Shown one piece after another: positions 1 to 10,790 of a stretch of 64,000 nt of DNA (positions are counted from its first letter, which is position 1; every line of letters starts with the position of its first letter). The stretch is taken from contig CM029664.1 in NCBI GenBank assembly GCA_017311315.1, positions 40,090,655 through 40,154,654 of the forward strand, in the 5' to 3' direction. This DNA is from Dendrocalamus latiflorus. Its lineage: Eukaryota > Streptophyta > Magnoliopsida > Poales > Poaceae. Under the pieces are notes generated by a model. That model made no database searches. It was not told the origin of the DNA and saw only the letters and a list, made by a program, of their open reading frames with translations. Made by a program: the position numbers and the translations under genes.

Positions 1-1275
1 GCATTATCCATAACTTCGTCGGTCTATGGGTCCATTCATAGCGTAGCCTTGCATTGGCCACACTCGCCTCTAGCGTTCGACCTCGTCGGTATCAAACGAC
101 ACATAAAATTAAGATGGTCAAAAGTGTGCATGATTCATATCAAGTATGATTGATCTGACAATAATAGCAGTAGAATTGGTATAGTAGACATACTTAATTC
201 GGGCAGTGAGACTAGCAATGCAAAACACCTAGGTCAAATGTCGAAGTGGTCAAAAGTGACCAATGGGAAGGACCCCACTGCAGTGTAGACACACTTAGCT
301 GAACTCAGATGTCGTAAGGGCAAACCATCCTTACTTTTAACAGAGCAGAATGCCAGGGTTCAATATCAACGTGGTCAAAAGTGATCGTTAAGAAAGACTT
401 CTCGACAGCCGAAAGCCATCGACATTTGGCAGTGATCGGTAGTCAAAAGCCAGAAGCCATCGGCATTTGGACGTAGTCAGCAGTCGAAAGCCAAAAGCCA
501 TCAGCAATCAGATGTAGTCGGCGGTCAAAAGCTGAAGCCATTGGAAATCAGATGTAGTCGGCGATCGAAAGCTGGAAGCCATCAGCAATCAAAAACAGCT
601 GAAGGTTGAAAGCCAAAAGCCATTGGCGATTTTATAATCGGTGGTCAAAAGCCATTGAAAGTCATCCGTGATTGAAAACTATCAAAGTAAACAGTGGTCG
701 AGAGCCGGAAGCCATCGGCAATTGATCTTAATTGGTGTTCGAAAGCCAGCAGAAGTCGTCCGTGGTCAAAAACTATCAAAGGCAGTCCGTAGTGGAAAGC
801 CATCAGAAATTGTCTGTGGTCGAAAGCCATTGTGGTCAAAATTCATTGGAGGTCATTCATGGTTGAAATCCATCGTGGTTGAAATCCATCAGAGGTCGTC
901 CGTGGTCGAAAGCTATTGTGGTCGAAACCCATCGGAAGTCCTCCGTGGTCGAAATCCATCAGAGGTTGTCTGGGGTCGAAAGCCATCGTGGTCAAAATCT
1001 ATCAGGAGTTTTTCGTGGTTGAAAGCCATCATGATCGAAGTCCATCGGACGTAGTCCATGGTCGAAATCCATCGTTGTTAAAAGCCATCGGACGTCATCC
1101 ATAGTCGAAAGCCATTGTGGTCGAAATTCATCGGAAGTCATCTATGGTCAAAATCCACTGTGGTCAAAAGCCATTGGAGGTCATCCGTGGTCGAAATCCA
1201 TCAAAAGTTGTCTGTGGTTGAAAGCCATTGAAAGTCATCCGTGGTCGAAAGCCATCATGGTCGAAATCCATCGGA
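1..1275. repeat. Degenerate GTGGTCGAAA-type array
   Basis: The sequence is an irregular succession of modules reading roughly GTGGTCGAAAGCCATCGG followed by a short spacer such as AAGTCATCC. Spacing alternates between about 16 and about 28 bp. The first 360 bases carry the motif only sparsely (for example near 245 and 372). Short open frames here are by-products of the repeat. The same core recurs at 3310-3510, 39470-41480 and, on the other strand, 45700-48170. Seen directly; assignment to an LTR family is inferred from the 39.4-kb copy. Confidence 0.8.
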
Positions 1276-1329
1276 AGTGAGCAACCGAGTATTGAGGATG
1301 GTCGGTGACATTCGAGTATTGTGAGTGGT

Positions 1330-1740
1330 TGATGATGCCTGGGTGTTGAAGGCAGTCGTAGAAGCCTAAGTATCGAAGACAGTCAAAAGTGCCAAGTTTT
1401 GAAGGTTGTCGAAGAAGCCTGAGTATCGAAGGCGGTCGAAAGCGCCAAGTTCTAAAGGCAGTCGTAGAAGCCTGAGTATCGAAGGCGGCCGAAAGCGCCA
1501 AGTTCCAAAGGTAGTCAAAGAAGCTTGAGTATCAAAGGCGATCGAAAGAGCCAAGTTTCAAAGGCAGTCAGAGAATCCTGAGTATTGAAGGAAGTTGAAG
1601 GCTTCAAGTTCTGAAGGCAGTCGAAGAAGCCTGAGTATCAAAGGTGGTCAGAAGTGCCAAGTCCCAAAGGTAGTCAGAGAAGCCTGAGTATCGAAAACAG
1701 TCGAAAACACCAACATTTCGGAGGCAGTTGGAGGCGATCG
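1330..1740. repeat. 53-bp tandem repeat, about 7 copies
   Basis: The marker (G/A)AGTAT recurs at about 1368, 1421, 1473, 1527, 1580, 1633 and 1685, a period of 52-54 bp. Each unit reads approximately GAGTATCGAAGGCGGTCGAAAG, then a CCAAGTT block, then AAAGGCAGTC and GAAGCCT. The GGTCGAAAG core ties it to the array just upstream. It degrades into single-copy sequence after about 1750. Confidence 0.8.
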
Positions 1741-2370
1741 AATACAATGGGTGGTCGCTGCGACCGAGTATCAAAGGCGATCGGAGATGTCTAGGTACAG
1801 TGGATGGTCGTACGCGATCGGGCATGGAAGATGGTCAGAAGTGTCATTATGGGTACTGTAGGGGGGACGATTAGGACAACTCCAATGAAGGCGCCCAGTA
1901 GGAAAAATGCCAAGATCATGAGGGCATGTCATCCTCGTTAGATTACAGCAGTGGTCGATGACATCCCATGTCCTGTGCATCGAGAAGGTCTTGTGAGTAA
2001 CATGATCAATAGATCGGAGGTACAGGCATGCATGGCCCATCAATTCATGCATGTGTCACCATATACTACCATGCCTTGGTGTTGAGTCGAGTAGAGTGTC
2101 AACGGCAGATGCGACATCCTCAACATCAAATGTGACCATTCCGGCACATGGTGGGTTGTCACAGCTACATAGTTTGGCCGAGGCGTGCGTCACATGTAAG
2201 AGTGGAGGGTCTTCATGCTTCAAGCCTAGTGTGTAGGAAGGTGGACGACAATCTTGATAGTCCCGACATCGTGTCCATAGACCACACAACAGTGAGCTCC
2301 ATAGCATCTAATCGACAACATTATTGGAAGTGACCACAGGCGCCTGGCGACATCTCTGCCACTGCCATTG
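1741..2370. other. No gene seen
   Basis: Mixed sequence with no long open frame, splice-consistent coding or recognisable repeat. It probably belongs to the same decayed retroelement as its neighbours, but that is only inference from position. Confidence 0.4.
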
Positions 2371-3077
2371 TTCATTGGCCTGCAAGCCAGCTAGATAAAA
2401 GAGAAACAAAAAGGAAAGGTTCTTTACCCTCTTGAGCAGAGCACTCCATGCCTGGTTTGTGCAGATTGCTTCTTTCTACTCCTCTGTCTTCTCCTCCTTC
2501 CATGTGGGTATCTTCTCTATGTATGTCTTCCTTGTGTATGTATGCTAATGGGGTCTCCTCCCTTTTCTGTGTATCTACTTCATGAGTTATCTCGCCGATG
2601 GGGTGTGTCGGGTGCGTCCTGCTCCCTCGGTGCTCCCCGTCTTCTCTCATGAGTGCCGGTGTGTGCCTCCCGTGGGTGCAAAGGGGTGTCTCCGCCCTAT
2701 ATAGTTGCCCCCAGTGTTGATGGCTTCTCCCTTGTCTCCTTTTATAGGCACGAGCGAGAGTCGTAGGCAATGTGCATGGCTCCCACACAGTGCCAATCGG
2801 CCATTAATTTTGGGATAGAATTCTCGATCTGATTGCTGATTCTTACCTTCCAAACCCTTGCTTTCCATCCGAAAGAGATTTGGTGAGAATTACTTCCATC
2901 AGATGGAGATACGGTGCATCATCTTTCCATTGTAAAGATGATACACCTAAAACCAATCTCTTCCTTCCATTCCGGTGCATAGGCTACCATAAATTGACAA
3001 CGCGCCTTGCAATCAGCCGAGGACATACGACCGTATGAGGTGCGATGCAACAAATGGTTGTACTAGACCGTAGATCG
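2371..3077 (-). mobile_element. LTR-like segment with minus-strand TATA box
   Basis: On the minus strand a TATAAAAG box (about 2747-2739) is followed by a purine-rich leader of several hundred bases with no convincing coding capacity, the organisation of an LTR promoter and leader. The segment ends where a TGTTGGAACTAATC start appears at 3078. A short hairpin lies at 2913-2947. Family not recognised. Confidence 0.35.
2913..2947. repeat. Short inverted repeat (14-bp arms, 7-nt loop)
   Basis: GGTGCATCATCTTT (2913-2926) pairs with AAAGATGATACACC (2934-2947) at 13 of 14 positions around the loop CCATTGT. It may be a chance or decayed MITE hairpin; nothing links it to a known small-RNA gene. Confidence 0.5.
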
Positions 3078-3620
3078 TGTTGGAACTAATCTTGTTGTTA
3101 ATAGTACTCATGTGTTGAACACTGTATAGTCATGGTGTGTTCAAGTACTGTGTAGGAGTTGAAGACCCCAGAGTCAGAGAGTAGTCAAAGACTCCAGAGA
3201 CTCAATCGTAGTCATGAGTCAAGCTCGTAGCGAACTGGTCATAGATACAGTGGACCAGTCGTAACTATAGTGAACCAGTCATAGTAGTCTTCGGGCCTAT
3301 AGTACGCCTTTGGTACTCGTAAGCTACAGTAGTGTGGTCGTAGCAACGCGGTTGCCACAACGTGGTTGTAATACGTGGTCGAGCAACCATGATCAAGTAT
3401 CCATGGCCAACACAACGTGGTCAACAACACATGGTCGAGCAGCCATGGTCGACACAACGTCGTCGTCTCAACGTGGTCGACACCATGTGGTCGTCTCAAT
3501 GTGGTCGTAGACCCATTAACTCAGAGGATAGTGTTGATGCATATACTTCATAGTCAGCTGGGAACTTGTGGTCGTATGAGGCGTGACATAGCAACCGGTT
3601 GACTGGGCTGTAGAATGAAC
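3078..3620 (+). mobile_element. LTR fragment of the GTGGTCGAAG-array family
   Basis: Starts TGTTGGAACTAATCTTG, matching the LTR start near 39428 (TATTGGAATTAATCTTG). At 3360-3510 it carries repeats of the type CGTGGTCGAGCAACCATGG. A block near 3549-3614 (containing CGTATGAGGCGTGACATAGC) resembles 3012-3077 just outside the start, so the segment is bounded by a diverged direct repeat. No primer-binding site or coding region follows. Confidence 0.5.
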
Positions 3621-3707
3621 AAATAGCAGAGCCTTTTTCTTCTCAAACATATATATCTGTATTTGCTTTGACTTAGCATATTTGTACAAAAACTCATCAA
3701 ACAGGGG

Positions 3708-5055
3708 TGTTGACGAAATTGGATTTTGAGTTGGTTTGAGTGTGTTCATGACATGGATGCCATTTGTTGGGTTGTGTTGAGTTGCATGATGCATGTTTCG
3801 ACTAGCATGAGTCAAGTGCGTGGAACTTATATTCGAGATGGTTGCTTGATCTTTAGATGTGTAGGTGGCTTGGAGAAAGTTAGCAGTTGATCATAAAGGA
3901 CCGAGACTAGGTGGGGGAGCTAAGGTCCGTGCAATTATATAAGTCTGTGTGAGGCTAGTGGCTCAAGCGGGAAGCACAAAGAAGACAAGGATCATGAAGA
4001 GACGAGTTAGTGCATGTCGTGCATTGAGTCACAAGGCTGATGCATGCAGAACGGTTCAAGAGAGATTGAATGTGTAAAGATGTGATGGCTAGTCAGTGGA
4101 CACTACGGACTATGTGTTAAAGCATGCAGATATGCTTTGGCATGAAAGTGAAGATAGAGTCAAGGGAAGATGTCCGAAAGCTTTGTCGGGGTTATTTTGG
4201 CAGTTGGTCAAATACCAGGTTGGTGCCATGATCAAAACCGACGAGCGAGGAGGTGCAAAGGAGAAGTAGTTTAGGTCAAGGAGAGCTAAAATTGCCAAGT
4301 GAATCAATTGTTAGTGGTTTAGCCGGTAGAGATGATTTGAGAAGCGTGTTTGAGTATGTAAAACCTATGTTAGCAGGTTTTCTTGGGCGTCTTAATGGGT
4401 TGGACCCATTAAGGTTTATTGTTGGTTATTAAAGGGAAGGATATGAGGTGTTATATCCAAAGATTCTAGGGTTCATGTTTTTGTTCTATTACCTTGTCTC
4501 CTTCTATAGTTGTGAGTGAGAAAACTTAAGAGAGGAAAGAGTGGTACTTTAACTTCACCTTGTAATAATCCATAAGTATGTAAACTTCATCCTCTACTGA
4601 AAATAGATCAAAGCTTTGTCTCAATCATGTTCGTGTTTGTAATCTTACTTGGTTTTTCTTGTTCTTGAGCAAGATTTGTGATATCATGTTTGCGGGAGTT
4701 CTAGCCCAAACTCTTGCTTAAAGTACCTTACTAGGACATGTGAGAATAGATCTAGAAGACCTCATGCCTTAGATCCTCATGAGGACAAAGTAATTTGAGT
4801 TTTAGAGTTTTTGGTATTCTTATGACCTAGATTTGATTCTCTTCAATTTAGTAAATCCGCACTCAAGAACCCAACCTTGTGCTGAAGGTTATTGATTTTG
4901 TTGGTTTAGATCTCTAGCCTTGTTTTGTAAAGCATAGTTGGTGCAATATAAACTTGGTGACTTTTATAGTCACTTGTGTGAAGATTTTGAACACCATTGA
5001 GGGAAAAGTTTTAACAATCATTCACCACCCTTTGATTGTCAACATCGATCCTACA
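3708..5055 (+). mobile_element. Candidate 5' LTR of a Copia element
   Basis: TGTTGACGAAATTGG at 3708 opens an AT-rich segment of about 1.35 kb ending in CTACA at 5055. Two bases later comes TGGTATCAAGCTTGG (5058-5072), close to the usual Copia primer-binding site TGGTATCAGAGC complementary to initiator-Met tRNA. A gag-like ATG follows at 5113. The right edge is well supported; the left edge rests only on the TG start and the usual Sirevirus LTR size. Confidence 0.5.
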
Positions 5056-5057
5056 AG

Positions 5058-5072
5058 TGGTATCAAGCTTGG
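5058..5072 (+). other. Degenerate Copia primer-binding site
   Basis: TGGTATCAAGCTTGG, two bases after the LTR end CTACA and about 40 bp before the gag ATG. It differs from the canonical TGGTATCAGAGC within the last bases. Confidence 0.6.
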
Positions 5073-5112
5073 TTAAGCTATTTCTAATAGATCTTAATTG
5101 GTCTTAAGAGCT

Positions 5113-7126
5113 ATGGCATCATATAGGTATTCTAGCAAGTCACCCGTCTTCGATGGGTTGACTTTCCATATTGGAAAGTGAGGATGGCTACATACATTCA
5201 GGCTAAAGGCTATTCAATCTAAAAAAGGTTAAGAGTTCCTATGTTGTCCTTTCTGATGATCCGACTACTCCAATAAATCTTTCGAATGTGGAGGCAAATA
5301 GCAAAGCTATGAACCTCCTGATTCAGGGATTCGATAGAGAAAAGTTTGACCACGTGTTTCATCTTGCTTTGGCGCACGATATCTGGCATACTCTCACTGA
5401 TTACTATGAGGACTCTACATCTATCAAGGAGGTGCATTAAAACCAGTTCAAAAAAGAATACCAAAGTTTGAGATGAGACCTGGAGAGTCTTTGGATGAGA
5501 TTTTTGCTTTCTTTCACAAGATCCTCGGTGCCTTACGTGTTGTCAGCGTGGTTTATCTCATCTCTAAAATTGCACATCAAGTTTGTGGAGCTTTGGATAT
5601 ATCAGTTTGGGAGATGTAGGTTACTTCCATAAATGACACCACTGTCATAAGTGAGCTTACCATGATAAGCTTTATTCAAGGTTGAAGACTTATGAGATCA
5701 ACTTGTTCATTCACAAGAACAAGTTGTAGTTGATGGAACTTGTGACTGATGTAGCTAAGAGTCCTTCTAGTTCAGTTGAATCTACCTCTTATGGATTCTG
5801 TTTTTCTACTTTGTATGCTATGAGTAATGATTAGCTTGTGTAGTTTTCTGGGGATGACCTAGCCCTCCTATCAACCAAATTCACTAGAACCTTAAATATT
5901 ATGAGGATGAGAAAGAGAGGAGGAGGAGGTCTGATATGGTGCTTCGAGTGTGGTGATATCAATCGCATTAAGGCCTACTGCCCTACGCTCAAGGGCAAGG
6001 AGAAGGAATACCGCAAGAGTCCACCACCTTGGGATGCCAAGCTAAAGAAGCACAATTGCCGTAAGGTAGTCCATCAGGTCTTGTCCGCTCTCGAGCAACT
6101 TGACTTGAGTGACATGGACTCGGGGATCAAGAAGGAGGGGGACAAGTCATGAGGTAAGAAGAAGGCGAATGGTTTCACTCTCGTGTGCTTCATGGCAAGC
6201 ACTGAAGACATCTTTAGTGAGTGACCTTGATGAGGTGAAACCCATGTACAATGAGATGTTCCGTGCTGTAGTTCGCCTAGATTATGATCTTACAAAATGC
6301 AAAAAGAAAATGAAGAATCATGATTTCTTGGTTGAGGGCTTGAATTCCAAAATTACTAGGCTTAAATCCTTGATTCCTGATGATGATAATTGTAAATCTT
6401 GCCTAGTTCTTCATGATGAGTTAGACAAGCTAAGGGCCATTCATGCTGATGTTGCTAGTCATCTTAGAACAACACTTGATAAAATTGTGAAGATGGAAGC
6501 TTGATTGACACTTGTAACTGCTGTTTATACTTATGTTGTTGATGAGTTGCTTATCACTAAGCACAACTTAACTAAAATGAAGGTTGTATTCCTTGTTGGC
6601 TCCTTAGTGTATGCCTCTCATGCTAAACAACTCAAACATGCTAATGATGAAATTAGTCAACTCAAGTCTAGCAAATCTTTTGTATGCTTAGCAGCTAGGA
6701 ACATGAATGTTAGTGTTTTATCTTGCTCTAAGTGTGCTTTGCTAGATTTAAAGCTTAAAAGTGCCATGGGTAGAATTGATGAATTAACTGATGAGGTACT
6801 TCATTCTATAACTCTCTCATGCACAAATTGTCCTATGTCAACAGCTGAAATCGAAACATTAATTGGAACTCTAAATGACATCACTGTTAAAGAAAAACTT
6901 GCTTCATCTTCTGCATTAAACAAATTTCATCATGTTGCATCCATTGCTTGTGTATTTTGTGCTGAGATAGGACACGATTTAGATAGTGTGCATAAGGTAT
7001 TTAGAGTTAAGTTTGATCAACAACTTAGGAGGGTTAGAGAAGAACAACTTAGGAGGATTAGAGAAGGATCTTGTGTATCTTATGAGTTTCTTAAACCTAA
7101 GGTAGTTGTGGATAAGGAAAGACATG
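5113..7126 (+). pseudogene. Sirevirus-like Copia gag, broken
   Basis: Capsid-type gag of a Copia retrotransposon, which would package element RNA. The ATG at 5113 begins a frame with SPVFDGL, a typical gag start. A frameshift near 5160 moves the conserved YWKVRM stretch to another frame, and several stops follow. A zinc knuckle at about 5939-5980 reads C-x2-C-x4-R-x4-C, so the metal-binding histidine is replaced by arginine. From 6109 to 7164 comes a lysine- and leucine-rich, coiled-coil-like region with recurring CxxC pairs, as in the long gag tail of Sireviruses. It is cut by an in-frame TGA at 6502-6504. An LTR-type insertion starts at 7127. Family assignment comes from motif recall; the breaks are seen directly. 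Confidence 0.7.
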
Positions 7127-8460
7127 TGTCACGGCCCAGCTATTTATTTCAAAATAATCAATGAAAAAATAATTTAATTTAATTTAATTTAAAATAAAAT
7201 CAAGTGTAATTTGGATTGCTTGAATTTCAAGATTATATTTGCCTTTTTCAACTTTTAAAAGGCTTTTCTTAAAAGTAATTTAATTAAAATATAAAAATAT
7301 TAATAAGTAAAGGGTACTTTGAATTTCTAAAAAAATTATATTTCAAATTAATTATTTTAAAGCATTGGCTTTTATTTGGATTTTGTGTGAATTTTATGGA
7401 ATTTAAAATCAATTTCAAAGCTACCAAGTATTTTTGTAAAAATTTAAAGACAAAATTTAATTTGGAAATATTTTTTCTAACTCCAAAATATATTAAGGAA
7501 TTTCTATGAGTTTTTTGGACTTTATTTGCTATTTTCAATCTTTTATTCAATTTTCAGGAGTTCTGAAAAAATTAAAGGACTTAGAATCTCTCTCTCTCCT
7601 TTTCCTCAGTCAACACGTGGATGCTCGGATCTCTCCTTACCACCACGCGGCCAATTCTCTGCCACCCACGCCACCCTTCTCTCTCTTCCCCTTTCCTCTC
7701 CTGCCGACACTTGGGTCCCACGCCTCCTTCTTCCTCCTCCCACCTTCTTCTTCCTCAATGCCCCACCACCACCACCGTGGCCTTCGGTCGGCCCACCTCT
7801 TCCCTGCTACCTCCTTTATTTTCATGTGTCACTCCGCCTTCCTCTCATCTTCCCGCACCCCGCGCGCCCGTTTCCCCTTTTCTAGCACCACCCTCTCCTT
7901 ACTCTTTCGTGACCGCTGCCCACCTCCCCGAGGAATCCAGCAAGTAATTACTCTCCCGAGTTGCCTCCCCCATATAAATCCCCTCTCGCAAGAAACCCCA
8001 CTTCTCACCCCATCTCTCCCTGTGCTCCATTCCTTCCTTTCGTGCCTGAGGCCTCCCAGCGTCGTCTCCTCCCCGTTTGCACACCAGCAAGCTCTTCTGG
8101 CGAGAAATTGCCACCGACCCAAGCTTCAAAGCACCTAGCCGACCACTCCTCTGGCTTCACCGCACCTCTGCCAAGCTTGTCTGCCCTCCGATCGAGTCTC
8201 TTCACCTCCAGAACACTGCCTCATTGGGAGCCAACCGCTGCCACAGCCTCCTCCACGCCGCCGACCGCCTCCACTCATCTTCGATCCCCGCACAAGCTAT
8301 AAAAGGACTCCATGCACTCCCCTCACCAGTCACCGCTACTCGCTGGACCGCCATCACCATCGGCCTCCGTGCGCCGCTCCCGTTGTTGGCACCACGTCAG
8401 CACCCGATCTGATTTGGCCGCCACTTGGCAGCCAAATGTGTGGCACCTCAGCGTCCAAAA
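7127..8460 (+). mobile_element. LTR of a TGTCACGGCCC family
   Basis: TGTCACGGCCCAGC at 7127 opens an AT-rich first third with an (AATTT)n tract at 7165-7190. A block TTTATTTGCTATTT follows near 7523, shared with the elements starting at 8644 and 14004. The second half is C-rich with CATATAAAT near 7971 and TATAAAAG at 8299-8306, plausible LTR promoters. The serine/proline-rich open frames within 7506-8412 are composition artefacts. The 3' edge is approximate and no target duplication was found. Confidence 0.55.
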
Positions 8461-8643
8461 GCCACACGAGCACCATGCCATTTATCAAAAAGAGTACTCA
8501 GATTTTGCTTTGAAACTTAGTGAATCTATTGATGATATTTTTGCTCGTTTTGAGAAGATTTTGAGTAACTTGCACGGAGTTAGTGTTATACCTGCTGATG
8601 GAGATAATGGGACTAAAATTTTGAGGTCTTTAGGTTCAAAGTG
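8461..8643 (+). pseudogene. Copia gag fragment
   Basis: The frame ending at 8656 contains SIDDIFARFEKILSNLHG and later KILRSL, matching the central part of Copia gag (a phase of E-S-I-x-D-x-x-x-R-F and K-I-L-R-S-L). About 60 residues survive, without start or zinc knuckle. It is cut at 8644 by the TGTAACATCC start of another LTR. It is a second gag copy, not the continuation of the one at 5113-7126, because it corresponds to an earlier part of the protein. Confidence 0.55.
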
Positions 8644-8995
8644 TGTAACATCCTAATTTTCATAGCCTTTTTGAAGCTTTTAAAAAATTCACCATTTGGA
8701 TTTTTTGGAATTAATTAAACCTTAAGATGAATTTTTACTGAATAAAAATATTTAATATGAGTAAATTAAACTTTAACAATTGTTGGAAGTATTTTATTTG
8801 TGTTCCCTGTGCTTTAAAGAATTTTTTGTGATTTTTTTGGATTTATTTGCTATTTTCTAGCGCTTAATTGTTTTCTTTCCAATTTCTAAAATTGGAAAAT
8901 CCTGAAAACCCTAAAAATATCTCGAGCCGAAACCCATTTCTCTCTCCGGCCCATTAAGCGCCAGCCATCCGATCTTGACCCAGCGGCCACCCCCA
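8644..8995 (+). mobile_element. Truncated TGTAACATCC LTR, plus orientation
   Basis: Starts TGTAACATCCTAATTTTC and runs through the family block GGATTTATTTGCTATTTTC near 8840. A C-rich part after 8930 stops at about 8995, where antisense-ORF coding of the Tat element resumes. The same family in reverse orientation ends at 14004 and 62465. Confidence 0.6.
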
Positions 8996-10790
8996 ATACC
9001 TCCTTAATACCACCGGAAGAAAGTACTCTAGCGATTAAGGAAGCCTATCCCTTTGAGGAGGTTCAAGTGATCAGAGAAATAATTTCTGATCGCCCCAAGA
9101 TGGAACAGGCTAAGGATGTTACTTCGAGTGGTAGTGTCCAGCCGGAGAGTACCAAGGGTATAACTAGTGCTACCAGTTCTGAACTAGTGAAATTGGTTGA
9201 AAAGAAGATGAAGGAAAATACCCTTGACTATGCTACAGGGAGATTTGAATTCAAGACAAAGAAGTCCAGATATAGAATAGTTGTCAAAAAACCTATACCT
9301 CTTAATTTATTAATATCTTGGATTTCTAACTTGCTTCTATTTTGGTTTTGGGGTGCGTCTGCCACCTTAGGCGCAGGCCACACAAGTGCTTCTACTGAAG
9401 AAGTATCAAAGGAGGAAGTGGTCATTCATGTTCCTCAGTTGGCAGTGTTGCCGACCAAAGGAACAGAAGCTGTTATGGTTGGAAATCCCTTGGAGGTTCT
9501 GACCCTATTGAGGGGCAAAATCTCAGCACATCCGTACATCTACAAAGAAAGCTATGGTCAAGGAGGAGGAAGTTGGAATCCTTCCTCCATCCTTTCCTTG
9601 GAGGCCTAGTGGTTGAGAGTTCTTCAACAATAAGGAGATCTCATCATCCAAATGATATCCCTAATCAGGACTATATTTTCAACAATCAGAGACTTGAAGA
9701 TCTTTGGTAAAGGAAAGTATTAGACCTTGAGTTGAAGACTAGAGCTAAGAAGCTATATTCCACATTTACTAATAAGATGGTCTCAGTAAGGTCTTAAGAC
9801 CGCTATTACTATTTTTTGATATGATCAGAAACTCCTTCAAAATTTTTCTTCTCCCCTTTTGTTTTAGTACATGGTGGAGGCGCTCGCCTTGGTCAGAGAA
9901 GTGACCAGGCGATCTCTATTTGTTGAGAAGGAGAGAGTTATTCTCTGCTGACAAGCAGATGACTAGTAAGTTTCTTAATTTCTATTGTCGTATAATGTTT
10001 TCTTTCTTATGATTCTCCAAGTCCTTTATAGGTTGGGAAGCACAGTGAAAATGCCTAAGAAGACCCTCAAGAAGGAGAGGGAAATGTTTAGGTCTACATT
10101 GACCAAGAATGAACTCCTCAAGATTGTTGAGCTACGGAACCTTCAATTAATAAGTAAATCATTTTCCAATTTTACTTCATATGTTTCTCTAATTTTGCCT
10201 TCTTATCTCCTTTTCTTATTGTGGTCAATATGATTGGAGAGCCTTGAAGCAGAAGCAAAAGCTACGAGTGCTGTCATCCAAAAACTAGAGGAGGCATGCA
10301 AAATGAAAGACCAGTCAATCAAAGACTGGGCAAGCAAGTTTAGTAACAACGCTCTTAAGCAGAAGATATCAAAGCATATGAGAAGGTCAATCAAGGTAAC
10401 TGATCGTACATCCAACCAGTTTCTTAGTCGTCCAAACTTCCCTTGGCTAATTCCATTTTACTCATGCAAAGTGAGCTTTAAAACTTCAAGAACTTGAGAA
10501 AGCTCTTATGGTTGAGGAGGAGAGGAAAAAGGTAGTGCAAGAAAACTTATAAGAAAATTCCTTTTTCTCAATACCATGCTTTCCAAGATAGACACAAGAG
10601 CACATGCCTCCTCCTCGGAGAACCTGGTCGAGAAGGTGCACTGCATAGGGCAAAACGTCAAGAACCTTCAAGGCCTATTAACTACTTCAAGGAGCAACAA
10701 CAAGTAGATTATGCGAAATGTTGTCGCAGATTATCGAGACCTGAATATGAAAATTTGGACTCTATGTATTCTGCACTAGTCTAGGATCAC
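8996..10790 (+). pseudogene. Tat antisense ORF, 5' and middle part
   Basis: Several short frames on + have the composition of the accessory ORF of Tat elements. The frame 9067-9609 has a charged N-terminal half and a hydrophobic stretch near residues 77-97. The segment around 10046-10146 is K/E-rich. Residues encoded at 10234-10380 form a clear coiled coil (repeating A/L with E, K and Q). Intron-like AT-rich gaps separate them. The frames do not join without breaks, and the sequence is interrupted near 10790 by the reverse TGTAACATCC element. Function of this protein family is unknown. Confidence 0.45.

Noticed and set aside
7506..8412. Serine/proline-rich open frames of 110-210 codons
   Set aside because: They lie in the C-rich half of an LTR with promoter-like TATA boxes. 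Overlapping frames on both strands are all open, which is a composition effect.
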